Of a stretch of 64,000 nucleotides of DNA, positions 39,673 through 47,134 are shown piece after piece; position 1 is the first letter of the stretch, and each line of letters opens with the position of its first letter. Position numbers and translations under genes: made by a program. The stretch is from Methylocystis bryophila (GTDB taxonomy: Bacteria > Pseudomonadota > Alphaproteobacteria > Rhizobiales > Beijerinckiaceae). Location: the NCBI RefSeq assembly GCF_027925445.1, contig NZ_AP027149.1, forward strand, positions 1,054,001 to 1,118,000. Direction: 5' to 3'. The notes under the pieces were generated by a model that was not told where the DNA came from, made no database searches, and was given only the letters and a program-made list of their open reading frames with translations.

Positions 39673-40290
39673 GTGACTGATTTCGCTTCCGCTCATACCG
39701 AAGCTCGCTCGAGCCGGGTCGTCGATCCGAGCGACGAGAGATGGCGCCGACTGCTTGCGCAGATTCAGAAGGACTCCCTGCAGATCGGGGACTTCACGCT
39801 CTCCTCCGGACGCAAGAGCCGCTTCATCTTTCAGCTGCGCCAGACAACGCTTCATCCGGAAGGCGCTTATCTCTCGGCTGAAATCATCGTCGATTACATG
39901 CGCACGCAGGGCCTGCGCTTCATCGGCGGGCTCGTGCTCGGCGCCGTGCCGATCGTTGCGAGCGTCGCGGCCGTCAGTCAAAGCCGCGGCGCGCCGGTTT
40001 TCGCCTTTTTCGTGAGAAAGGAGGCGAAGGGCCACGGGTCCCGGGAGATCATCGACGGCTACACGGGCGAGGGCGAGGGCGAGGAAATTCTGCTCGTCGA
40101 CGATGTCGCGACGACCGGAGGCTCCATCCTCAAAGCGCTCGCGATCCTCAAAGAAGAAGGCTTCAAAGGCAGCGTGAAGAAAGCCCTCGTCGTGATCGAC
40201 CGCGAGGAAGGCGGGGCGGAAAATCTCGCGCGGGAAGGCATCGCGCTCGTCTCGATCTTCAAGAAGAGCGATTTCGACATCGGCGTTTGA
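39673..40290 (+). CDS. pyrE: Orotate phosphoribosyltransferase
   Basis: 205 aa from the GTG at 39673, which has CGGAG 9 nt upstream; the frame is open back to ATG 39565 (241 aa), but family length favours the shorter form. It makes OMP from orotate and PRPP (pyrimidine synthesis). Motifs are LSSGRKSRFIFQLRQTTLHP, FIGGLVLGAVPIVASVAAVS, FFVRKEAKGHG (catalytic Lys region) and the PRPP loop EEILLVDDVATTGGSILKAL. It is monocistronic and followed by dispersed repeats. Confidence 0.9.
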   Translation: MTDFASAHTEARSSRVVDPSDERWRRLLAQIQKDSLQIGDFTLSSGRKSRFIFQLRQTTLHPEGAYLSAEIIVDYMRTQGLRFIGGLVLGAVPIVASVAAVSQSRGAPVFAFFVRKEAKGHGSREIIDGYTGEGEGEEILLVDDVATTGGSILKALAILKEEGFKGSVKKALVVIDREEGGAENLAREGIALVSIFKKSDFDIGV

Positions 40291-40381
40291 ACGCCGCGCG
40301 CTACGGCTCCGCTCTCGTCGGGGTCGTAGAGAGCGCGTGGAATTACGCGATCGAAAAGGACTAAGCTCCAGATCAAAAACT

Positions 40382-40547
40382 TAGAGCATGTCCTACCGGA
40401 AAACCGCTTCGGACTTTTCCGCGACATGCTCTAGATCACGCTGAGTTCAGGCGGAATCGCCTGAACGCAGAAAACGTGATCGATTCTAAAAGTTTAGAGC
40501 GCGATTTGTGCGAAAAATCGGTTTCCACTTTTTCGCATCGCGCTCTA
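40382..40547. repeat. Composite dispersed repeat: module A, hairpin 2, module C
   Basis: Module A is TTAGAGCATGTCCTACCGG returning CCGCGACATGCTCTA. The middle hairpin has arms GTTCAGGCG and CGCCTGAAC. Module C starts TTTAGAGCGCGATTTGTGCG and returns TTCGCATCGCGCTCTA. It is the only copy in the window joining modules A and C head to tail. It lies in the 333-nt pyrE-esterase spacer, which has no gene. Confidence 0.75.
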
Positions 40548-40623
40548 GGCGAGAACTTTTACATGGCTCTGTCGTCATCGCCGTGTATTCTCTGCCCCTC
40601 TCCGCATTGTGAGGGAGGATTTT

Positions 40624-42138
40624 ATGAACAAGTTTCAACTTCGCCGACTTGCCGCGTTTCTCGTCTTCTCCGCGGCTTTCGCTGCGCCGCCGCTGGCGGC
40701 AGAGCCCTCCGCGCTCAAAGCTTACAACGCCGACATCAAAGAGAGCTCGATTTCCGGAATATCGTCCGGCGCCTTCATGGCGGTTCAGTTCGCCACGGCC
40801 TGGTCCTCGACGATCAAGGGGGTCGGCGTCGTCGCGGGCGGCCCCTATTGGTGCGCCCAAGCCGACGCGGGCGACTTGGTGGACGCCTATGTCCTTCCAG
40901 CCTGGACGGCGACGCATGCCTGCATGAAAGGGCCGCCGCCGGATCTGGGCGTCTTTTTCTCGAAAGCTGACGCAAAAGCAGCTCTGGGCGAGATTGACCC
41001 GCTTCAAAATATCGGCCGGCAGAAGGTCTATCTCTTTCACGGCTATAACGACAAAGTCGTGGCGAGATCCGTCTCCGACGCGGTCGCCGATTTCTATCGC
41101 CACTATCTGGGCGACGCGAACCGAGGCAACCTCTATTATCAGACCGCGCTCGGAGCCGGTCATTCGCTCGTCGTCGCCGAGGGAGCGAACGTCACGGGCC
41201 TGAACGCCTGCAGCGCCAATGAGAGCCCGTATATCGACCAGTGCGGCTATGATCAGGCCGGGGTTATCTTGCAGCATACATATGGTGCGTTGAATGCTCC
41301 AAATCGCGGCCAGCTGAGTGGCGCGGTCAAGAGTTTCGATCAATCTCTCTACACAACGCCAGACATCCCCGATGCGCTGAGCATGGGTTCGGTCGGCTAT
41401 GCTTATGTCCCCAAAGACTGCGAAAACGGGGAGGCGTGCCGTGTTCATATCGCCTTGCATGGGTGCAAGCAGGACGTCGACGACATCGGCAGGCGCTACG
41501 TCAATGACACCGGGTATAATTCCTGGGCGGACACGAATCATATCATCGTCTTGTATCCGCAGACCAAATCGAGCCTCGTCCTCCCGCAAAATCCCGAGGC
41601 GTGCTGGGATTGGTGGAGCTACGTCAACCACAAGGATAATTACGTCACACGCGCCGGAGCGCAGATTCGAACGATCAAGGCCATGTTGGACGCGCTGACC
41701 GCGGGCGCCAAGCCTGCGATCGCCGCCGCCGCGAACGTTGGGCCGGTGGCGAATGCGCTCACCGTCATGGATGGCCCGGCCGCCAGCGGAAACATGGCCT
41801 TAGCTCCCGCAAAGGAGGCGACGACCGTTGCCGCGCCGGGTGCGCTCGCGGTCATCGACACTTCCGACTCCAGTGCGGACCTCGTTTGGGCCGCTCTGAA
41901 GGGCGCGACAGCCTACAAAGTCTCTCGAGCGGGAGTCGACGGTCCCTTCGTCGTGGTTGGCGAGGTCGCCGGACCGAGCTTTGGCGACACGGGCCTCGCG
42001 CCGAAGTCGACCTACCGCTGGCGCGTCTCCGCAATCGTGGGGGGCGTGGAGGGGCCGGCCTCCAGTGAGATCAGCGCCGCCACGCGCTCCATGCCCGCGC
42101 CCTGCGACGATCCGGGCGCCTGCCCCATCGAAAGGTGA
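40624..42138 (+). CDS. Secreted PHB-depolymerase-family esterase with Fn3-like tail
   Basis: 504 aa from the ATG at 40624 with GAGGGAGG upstream. A signal peptide (1-26) ends LAA. The alpha/beta-hydrolase core (about 30-365) has the nucleophile elbow GISSG (Ser47), GAGHSLVV (candidate catalytic His), HIALHGCKQDV and HIIVLYPQTKS, as in extracellular polyhydroxybutyrate depolymerases and related esterases. A Pro/Ala linker (about 365-420) leads to a fibronectin-III-like domain (about 420-500; LVWAALKGATAYKVSR, STYRWRVSAIVGGVEGP). It probably degrades PHB or short polyesters outside the cell. Several cysteines suggest disulfides. Confidence 0.83.
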   Translation: MNKFQLRRLAAFLVFSAAFAAPPLAAEPSALKAYNADIKESSISGISSGAFMAVQFATAWSSTIKGVGVVAGGPYWCAQADAGDLVDAYVLPAWTATHACMKGPPPDLGVFFSKADAKAALGEIDPLQNIGRQKVYLFHGYNDKVVARSVSDAVADFYRHYLGDANRGNLYYQTALGAGHSLVVAEGANVTGLNACSANESPYIDQCGYDQAGVILQHTYGALNAPNRGQLSGAVKSFDQSLYTTPDIPDALSMGSVGYAYVPKDCENGEACRVHIALHGCKQDVDDIGRRYVNDTGYNSWADTNHIIVLYPQTKSSLVLPQNPEACWDWWSYVNHKDNYVTRAGAQIRTIKAMLDALTAGAKPAIAAAANVGPVANALTVMDGPAASGNMALAPAKEATTVAAPGALAVIDTSDSSADLVWAALKGATAYKVSRAGVDGPFVVVGEVAGPSFGDTGLAPKSTYRWRVSAIVGGVEGPASSEISAATRSMPAPCDDPGACPIER

Positions 42139-42173
42139 CGCATACCGCCGCGGCGCGAGGCTGGTGCTACATA

Positions 42174-42332
42174 ATGTCGCAACGCGAAATATGCATTCTC
42201 TGCGGGCAGAGTCTCTCAAAAGCCGAGGTCGGCTCTGCCTGCCGGCGTTGCATGACGAGAGGATCGAGCAAGGCTCGGATCGGCATCGATATAAATAACA
42301 ACCGAATATACATTTGGCGTGTCGAGCCATAG
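42174..42332 (+). CDS. Tiny zinc-ribbon protein
   Basis: 52 aa. Two CxxC knuckles (CILC near residue 7 and CRRC near 27) are followed by a basic stretch and IGIDINNNRIYIWRVEP. The sequence has a natural composition and locally low G+C, unlike shadow frames. No strong ribosome binding site is seen (GGCTGG lies 11-16 nt upstream). Function is unknown; such mini zinc ribbons often bind nucleic acid or partner proteins. Confidence 0.5.
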   Translation: MSQREICILCGQSLSKAEVGSACRRCMTRGSSKARIGIDINNNRIYIWRVEP

Positions 42333-42564
42333 TCTTTGTTTATCTGATAAATCCTGTGGCGCCTCAATGTGACGAGTGCTTTCGAGCACCCTCTGATGCG
42401 TGTAAGAATATTGATGTGACTATCAGCGTCGCATATAATAGCCTCATGCCGTCACCTCTATGTAGGCCGAGTCGCCAGGTGCGGACATTTGACTTCCGCG
42501 CGCTGGAAAATTAGCTTCACCCTCTCTCGGCGCTCCAAAGGCGGGCGTCGGATCAGAGGGCTCC
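42333..42564. other. A+T-richer gap
   Basis: No gene, hairpin or family repeat is recognised. Composition around 42340-42450 is visibly lower in G+C than the flanks, perhaps a remnant of inserted DNA. Confidence 0.35.
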
Positions 42565-42810
42565 GTGTTCGACCCCGAACATCATCAACTCGCCGCGCGC
42601 CTCATCGAACGCGCGACGCAAGGGCTGGGCGGGACTCAGCTCATCGCTGCGATAAGACAAGAGTTTCCGGACGCGCCCTTGCGCTTGATCGCGCATGCGG
42701 GCTTCATCGCCATCACTCGGCCGAGCGTGAGCCCGGAGGCGCTCTCGTCGATTTACGATATGGCGATATGCGCCCGTCGGCCTGACCTCAAGGAGATGGC
42801 GGACGCCTGA
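42565..42810 (+). CDS. Small hypothetical protein
   Basis: 81 aa from a GTG preceded by CAGAGGG. The sequence (FDPEHHQLAARLIERATQGL, GGTQLIAAIRQEFPDAPLRL and SVSPEALSSIYDMAICARRP) has a normal soluble, alpha-rich composition without cysteine, signal or membrane segments. No family is recognised. It stands alone between the zinc-ribbon ORF and a repeat pair. Confidence 0.5.
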   Translation: MFDPEHHQLAARLIERATQGLGGTQLIAAIRQEFPDAPLRLIAHAGFIAITRPSVSPEALSSIYDMAICARRPDLKEMADA

Positions 42811-43027
42811 AGCCCCTAGCGAACCTCACCTTGATGAGGCTCCGTAGGAGCCGTCTCGAAGGATGAGGACACGCGAAATCTCGTAGGATTCCCCTCTTGG
42901 CCGTCCTTCGAGACGCCCGCTTCGCGGGGTCCTCAGGACGAGGGCAGGGAGTCGATCGTCCCCCCGATTGCGCTAGTGGGCCGAGCCGAGGCCATTGACA
43001 GCCTTGCCCGCTTCCCTCTTTATGCAT
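42811..43027. other. Spacer before the SAM-II riboswitch
   Basis: No gene is seen. It contains the inverted repeat pair 42824-42943. The promoter for metZ is expected between 42945 and 43027, but no convincing -35/-10 pair is visible. Confidence 0.4.
42824..42943. repeat. Inverted pair of a dispersed Rhizobiales-type repeat
   Basis: The left copy (42824-42867) includes CCGTCTCGAAGGATGAGG. The right copy (42901-42943) runs CCGTCCTTCGAGACGCCCGC then TTCGCGGGGTCCTCAGGACG. They are divergent copies in opposite orientation, 33 nt apart. This motif type (CCTTCGAGACGCCCGC...GGCTCCTCAGGATGAG) is familiar as a high-copy intergenic repeat in Hyphomicrobiales. Confidence 0.7.
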
Positions 43028-43086
43028 CCGTGGTTATTTGAGCCGGCCGGCTTGCCGCCACGTAAAATAAGGCGCTAAAAGGCCGG
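43028..43086 (+). promoter_or_regulatory. SAM-II (SAM-alpha) riboswitch
   Basis: The stem arms CCGTGG and CCACG enclose TTATTTGAGCCGGCCGGCTT. These are followed by GTAAAATAAGGCGCTAAAAG and GGCCGG, which can pair back to CCGGCC as a pseudoknot. This order (P1, UUUG-containing loop, GCUUGC, CCACGU-AAA, CGCUAAAA) matches the SAM-II aptamer known ahead of metA/metZ genes in alphaproteobacteria. It lies 48 nt before the metZ start. SAM binding should switch metZ off. Confidence 0.85.
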
Positions 43087-43133
43087 GGCTCCTCGGAAAC
43101 CCTGGCCGCGTCTCAAGTTTTGAGGAGCCAGGA

Positions 43134-44330
43134 GTGTCCAAGCCTTCCCGTCGCCCCATGAAGCCCGCGACCGCCCTCGTCCACGGCGGGTCGCTGCGCT
43201 CCTCCTTCGGTGAGCTTTCAGAGGCGCTCTACCTCACACAGAGCTTCGCTTACCCTTCCGCGGAGGCCGCCGAGGCGCGCTTCAAGGGCGAAGACCCGGG
43301 CTTCATCTATTCGCGCTTCTCCAATCCGACGGTCGCCATGTTCGAGCAGCGCATGTGCCTGCTCGAGGGCGCCCAGGCCGCGCGCGCCACGGCCTCGGGG
43401 ATGGCCGCGGTCACCGCCGCGATGCTCTCGCAGGTTCGGGCCGGCGACCATGTGGTCTCCGCGCGGGCCCTTTTCGGCTCCTGCCTTTATGTCGTCGAGG
43501 AGCTTTTGCCGCGCTTTGGCGTCGAGACGACTCTCGTCGACGGCGCCGACATTGCGCAATGGAAGAAGGCGGTCCGTAAGGAGACCAAGGCTTTCTTTCT
43601 CGAGACGCCAACCAATCCGGGCCTCGAAGTCTATGATATCAAAGCGATTGCGGATGTCGCGCATGAGGCGGGCGCAAAGCTCATCGTCGACAATGTCTTC
43701 GCGACGCCGCTCTTGCAAAAGCCGTTCGAATTCGGCGCCGACCTCGTTGTCTACTCGGCGACGAAGCACATCGACGGCCAGGGACGTTGTCTTGGCGGCG
43801 TCATTCTCGCCTCGCAGGCCTTGATCGACGAAACGCTGCATAATCTTTTGAGGCAGACGGGCCCCGCGCTCTCTCCCTTCAACGCCTGGGTGCTGCTGAA
43901 GGGTCTCGAGACCCTGCCGTTGCGGGTCGCGCGCCAGACGGAGAGCGCCGCGCGCATCGCCGATTTTCTGGCTGCGCAGAAAGGGGTTTCGCGCGCGCTT
44001 TATCCGTTTCGCGACGATCACCCGCAGGCGGCGCTCGCGAAACGACAGATGCTGGGCGGCGGCACGCTGGTCTGTTTCGAGATGCGGGGCGGCAAGGAGG
44101 CGGCGTTCAAATTTGCCAACGCGCTCGAGATCATCAAGATTTCCAATAATCTGGGCGACGCCAAGAGCCTGATCACCCATCCGGCGACGACGACGCATCA
44201 GCGTCTGGCGCCGGAGGCGCGGGCCAAGCTTGGCATTTCCGATGGGATGCTGCGCCTCTCCTTGGGCCTGGAAGACATCGACGATCTGATCGAAGATCTC
44301 GAATTCGGCCTGCGCGCCCTTTCCGCGTAA
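43134..44330 (+). CDS. metZ: O-succinylhomoserine sulfhydrylase
   Basis: 398 aa, GTG start with GAGGAG about 10 nt upstream. Cys/Met-metabolism PLP family: IYSRFSNPTVAMFEQRMCLL, ATASGMAAVTAAMLSQ (PLP phosphate), VDNVFATPLLQKPFEFGADL and the Schiff-base Lys211 in YSATKHIDGQGR. The C-terminal NLGDAKSLITHPATTTHQRL is shared by the family. It makes homocysteine directly from O-succinylhomoserine and sulfide. The RCLGG after the lysine, the family length and the SAM-II riboswitch favour MetZ over cystathionine gamma-synthase. Confidence 0.93.
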   Translation: MSKPSRRPMKPATALVHGGSLRSSFGELSEALYLTQSFAYPSAEAAEARFKGEDPGFIYSRFSNPTVAMFEQRMCLLEGAQAARATASGMAAVTAAMLSQVRAGDHVVSARALFGSCLYVVEELLPRFGVETTLVDGADIAQWKKAVRKETKAFFLETPTNPGLEVYDIKAIADVAHEAGAKLIVDNVFATPLLQKPFEFGADLVVYSATKHIDGQGRCLGGVILASQALIDETLHNLLRQTGPALSPFNAWVLLKGLETLPLRVARQTESAARIADFLAAQKGVSRALYPFRDDHPQAALAKRQMLGGGTLVCFEMRGGKEAAFKFANALEIIKISNNLGDAKSLITHPATTTHQRLAPEARAKLGISDGMLRLSLGLEDIDDLIEDLEFGLRALSA

Positions 44331-44638
44331 ACGGAAAACTCCGTCACTTTTGCGAGAGCGCGTTTCGCTTGAGCGCAGAAAACGTAAAATTTAGAGCGCG
44401 ATCTGCGCCAAAGCCGGTTTCCGCTTTTTCGCATCAGGCTCTCGTGTTCCGCCTGAGGCCCGACAGGGTAAAAGCGTCGGCATGGCGCGGTCCGCCACCG
44501 TTCAGGGAAGTCCGCTGAAACGGGCGCCATGCCGACTTTACCGGTTTCGCGGTCCGTTTCGGCGGCGCAGGCGCTTCGCGAGAGCGAAGCGCGACTGCCG
44601 CAGCCGGGGGAGGAGGCGAGACCCGGTGTTCTGATCAG
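44331..44638. other. 308-base spacer with a dispersed repeat
   Basis: It lies between metZ and the minus-strand small ORF. It contains the repeat 44354-44443. A plus-strand frame (44529-45101) that covers its end is Arg/Ala-rich and antisense to a better gene, so it is not called. Confidence 0.45.
44354..44443. repeat. Dispersed double-hairpin repeat, decayed module C
   Basis: GAGAGCGCGTTTCGCTTGAG, then GCAGAAAACGTAAAATTTAG, then AGCGCGATCTGCGCCAAAGC and TTTTTCGCATCAGGCTCTC. It has the module-C palindrome with several mismatches and a shortened second hairpin. Confidence 0.55.
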
Positions 44639-44833
44639 CTATCCGCCGCGAGTCGCGTCTGCTTCGATGCGAGCGAAACGCGCTCGGCGCTCGAGGTTGA
44701 TTGGGCGGAAGATCTGCCCGCGCGCCACAGAGATTTGTGCTCGCGCGGCGCGGATGGGCGTGGCTCCCGGGTGTTCGTCCGGACGGGCGCTTGCCGCCGC
44801 CGAGGCCGGGGGTCGATTCAGAGACTTAGACAT
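44639..44833 (-). CDS. Candidate 64-residue ORF downstream of a DUF2946 gene
   Basis: The start at 44833 has AGGAGAA 6 nt upstream, a strong ribosome binding site. The 64-residue product (MSKSLNRPPASAAASARPDE, and further on ARGQIFRPINLERRARF) is basic and Pro/Ala-rich at the start, with no domain. It lies 110 nt downstream of the DUF2946 gene on the same strand, where other DUF2946 loci carry a TonB receptor. It could be a small gene, a leader or a remnant. Confidence 0.35.
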   Translation of the reverse strand: MSKSLNRPPASAAASARPDEHPGATPIRAARAQISVARGQIFRPINLERRARFARIEADATRGG

Positions 44834-44943
44834 TGGTTCTCCTGAAGAAATTCGCTTCAAGGCGCAACGAACCGCCACGCTGAAACGCGCGCTTTTCCGT
44901 CACGGTGGCAGCGAGTCTGGCCGCGGCATGTCCCGCAGCAAGG

Positions 44944-45324
44944 TCAGGAGAAGTCTGGAGGCCCCCGGGGCTGATGAGCGGCCGCGGCGCGAACTGGGTT
45001 TGCGGCGTGGTCGTCGAGCGTTGGGGGCGCCGCGGGCTCGAAGAAGACCAGGGCCGCCGGCTGAGGCGTTCGCTCCAGGAGGAGGAAGGAGCCCTCGCTG
45101 AAAATCTGGCACAGGGGGCAGTTTGCGGCGTGGCGCTGGGCTCTGCCCGGCGGCTGCGTCTCGCCGAGCGCGCCGTCCTCGGCAGCTCGAACGCAGTCCC
45201 GCAATGCGGCTTGCGGCAAGTTAGCGTCGTTCGAGACGTGGGCGAAGACCCCCGCCGCCGGCAGCAGGACTTTCAGTCCCAGCGCCAGAGCGAAGAGCAC
45301 CACCACAAATGCGTTGCGTCGCAT
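44944..45324 (-). CDS. DUF2946-family small membrane/periplasmic protein
   Basis: 126 aa from the ATG at 45324; the frame is open upstream to 45501 without support. The N-terminal hydrophobic helix is AFVVVLFALALGLKVLLPAA. Asp/Ala-rich periplasmic sequence precedes HAANCPLCQIFSEGS, the DUF2946 hallmark with CPLC preceded by His. The C-terminus is Pro/Ala-rich with FFEPAAPPTLDDHAANPVRA. The function of DUF2946 is not established; copper or metal context is common. It is the second member in this window (the other is at 24774), here without an adjacent TonB gene. Confidence 0.75.
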   Translation of the reverse strand: MRRNAFVVVLFALALGLKVLLPAAGVFAHVSNDANLPQAALRDCVRAAEDGALGETQPPGRAQRHAANCPLCQIFSEGSFLLLERTPQPAALVFFEPAAPPTLDDHAANPVRAAAAHQPRGPPDFS

Positions 45325-45749
45325 TCCGCTCACTGCCAACTCGCCTACGTATAAAGCGACCTTGGCCGCAAGCAGTGATACTACTCCGATGACGGTCGGG
45401 AGCAAGTCGAAAAGTTCTAAAGATGCCGAACGCTTGGGCGATGTCGCATATTTAAGTGCGGATTTTCTGGGAATGGCGCCTTTCAGCGCGGCCGCGCCCA
45501 TGCGGGGAGAGCGGAGCTTGAATTGCGATCAGGCGGCAGGCGCAACTTTCGTCTTCTCTTATCAATCTGCAGTCATGTCGCGACGCGGCATGACGCCCGG
45601 CGCCTATCGCCGCCGTCGCGCCCGAAGCGGCTTCGCCTGATCCGATCTGCGTCCGATCGGCATGGGGGGACCCCTCGCCTTGTCGCGTCGGGATGAACGT
45701 GTTAGGCGGGGCCGCGAAAACTGCGAAATCTTGATAGGAGTCGATGGAA
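45325..45749. other. 425-base divergent spacer ahead of secB
   Basis: It separates the DUF2946 gene (minus) from secB (plus). Open frames here have no supporting features. TACGTATAAAGCG near 45347 and A+T-richer sequence to about 45450 may hold the DUF2946 promoter. The base run TAGGAG at 45735-45740 is the secB ribosome binding site. Confidence 0.4.
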
Positions 45750-46244
45750 ATGGCGGAAGGCAACGGCAATGACAACGCGGCGCAGCAGGGCTCCGGCGCG
45801 CCGGCGCTGAACGCCCTTGGCCAATATTTGAAGGATCTGTCCTTCGAGAACCCCAACGCTCCGCGCTCGCTCGCCCCGCCGGACACGCCGCCGAACATCC
45901 AGGTTCAGGTCAATGTCGACGCCAAGCAGCTCGCGCCGACCGATTTCGAGGTTTCGCTCAAGCTCGACGCCAAGGCGGGCGAGGGGGCGAATGTGCTCTT
46001 CAAGCTCGATCTCGAATACGCCGGCGTCTTCCGCCTGACCAATATTCCGCAAGAACAGGTGCATCCGATCGTCATGATCGAGTGCCCGCGCCTGCTCTTC
46101 CCTTATGTGCGCCAGATCGTGTCGGACGCCACTCGTGACGGCGGCTTCCCGGCGCTGTTTCTCGATCCGATCGACTTTGTCGGCCTCTATCAGCAGAAGG
46201 CGGCGGAAGCCGCCAAGGCTCAGGGAGCCAGCATTCCAAGCTGA
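45750..46244 (+). CDS. secB: Protein-export chaperone SecB
   Basis: 164 aa from ATG 45750; the ATG at 45744 is only 3 nt from the TAGGAG ribosome binding site, so the second is better spaced. Conserved features are LNALGQYLKDLSFENPNAP, PNIQVQVNVDAKQLAPTDFE, VFRLTNIPQEQVHPIVMIEC PRLLFPYVRQIV and LDPIDFVGLYQQK. It is a tetrameric cytoplasmic chaperone that keeps preproteins unfolded and hands them to SecA. The window also encodes SecG. Confidence 0.95.
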   Translation: MAEGNGNDNAAQQGSGAPALNALGQYLKDLSFENPNAPRSLAPPDTPPNIQVQVNVDAKQLAPTDFEVSLKLDAKAGEGANVLFKLDLEYAGVFRLTNIPQEQVHPIVMIECPRLLFPYVRQIVSDATRDGGFPALFLDPIDFVGLYQQKAAEAAKAQGASIPS

Positions 46245-46344
46245 TGGAAGCAAGGGGCGACGCCTGCGGGTTTTCGGGGCGCGGCTTTGACCGCGCCTTT
46301 CCTTATGTTACGAAATTGATCCGGCGAGCGCCGCAATTGCGGCC

Positions 46345-46461
46345 TAGAGCATGACACGGAAAAGCGCGAAGCGGTTTTCCGGTCAGGCCATGCTCTAAGT
46401 TCTCGATTTGGAGCTTGATCCTCTTCGATCGCGAGATTCCGCGCGATCGGGACTCGCTCTA
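46345..46461. repeat. Dispersed double-hairpin repeat, module A
   Basis: The first palindrome is TAGAGCATGACACGGAAAAG, GCGCGAAGC, GGTTTTCCGGTCAGGCCATG and CTCTA. The linker is TCGATTTGGAGC. The second hairpin has arms GATCGCGA and CGCGATC. It ends GACTCGCTCTAG. It is a full-length copy in the secB-fabA spacer, closely related to 246-362. Confidence 0.75.
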
Positions 46462-46507
46462 GCGCGCCTCGCCCAATGAACGATCATAAGGGAGAGGAAG
46501 CCCATCG

Positions 46508-47014
46508 ATGAGCGAAAGACGCTCAAGCTTCGGCTATGAAGATTTGCTCGCTTGCGGCCGCGAGGAGCTGTTTGGCCCCGGCAATGCGCAGCTGCCGCTG
46601 CCGCCGATGCTGATGTTCGACCGCATCACGGAAGTGTTCGAGGAGGGCGGCGAGCACGGCAAGGGCTACATGCGCGCCGAGTTCGACATCAAGCCGAGCC
46701 TCTGGTTTTTCGATTGCCACTTCAAAGGCAATCCGATCATGCCGGGATGCCTAGGGCTCGACGCGCTCTGGCAGATGGTCGGTTTCTATCTCGCCTGGCT
46801 CGACCTGCCGGGCCGCGGCATGGCGCTCGGCGTCGGCGAGGTGAAATTCACCGGCATGGTGCGCCCGACCGTGAAGCTCGTCACCTATGGGATCGACTTC
46901 AGGCGCGTCATGAAGGGCAAGCTCGTGCTCGGCATCGCGGACGGCTGGATGGCGGCCGACGGCAAGCGCATCTATGAAGCCAAGGATTTGCGCGTCTGCC
47001 TCGCGAAAGAGTGA
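46508..47014 (+). CDS. fabA: 3-hydroxydecanoyl-ACP dehydratase/isomerase
   Basis: 168 aa, full length. A hot-dog fold with catalytic His71 in FFDCHFKGNPIMPGC and Asp85 in LGLDALWQM. PMLMFDRITEVFEEGG and GVGEVKFTGMVRPTVKLVTY are family-typical. It dehydrates 3-hydroxydecanoyl-ACP and isomerises trans-2 to cis-3, opening the unsaturated fatty acid branch. It is first gene of a fabA-fabB-fabI cluster. The ribosome binding site is GAGAGGAAG. Confidence 0.96.
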   Translation: MSERRSSFGYEDLLACGREELFGPGNAQLPLPPMLMFDRITEVFEEGGEHGKGYMRAEFDIKPSLWFFDCHFKGNPIMPGCLGLDALWQMVGFYLAWLDLPGRGMALGVGEVKFTGMVRPTVKLVTYGIDFRRVMKGKLVLGIADGWMAADGKRIYEAKDLRVCLAKE

Positions 47015-47046
47015 GCGCAAAGAGAGTGCGCGGCGAATAGGCGATA

Positions 47047-47091
47047 GCGAATAGGGCGCGAGAGCGCTTCAATTCCCGAGTCCCTATTCGC
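47047..47091. repeat. Inverted repeat in the fabA-fabB spacer
   Basis: GCGAATAGGG (47047-47056) pairs with CCCTATTCGC (47082-47091). A second GCGAATAGG lies just upstream at about 47033. It could be an attenuator or a small dispersed repeat. A further short IR (GGGCTTCGAGCCC) sits just before the fabB ribosome binding site. Confidence 0.5.
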
Positions 47092-47134
47092 TCCTCGCTC
47101 CCAAAAAGGGCTTCGAGCCCTGAGGAGGAACATC

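Noticed and set aside
44529..45101. 190-codon plus-strand ORF
   Set aside because: It overlaps the DUF2946 gene on the minus strand, which has a signal helix and CPLC motif; the plus translation is Arg/Ala-rich low complexity.
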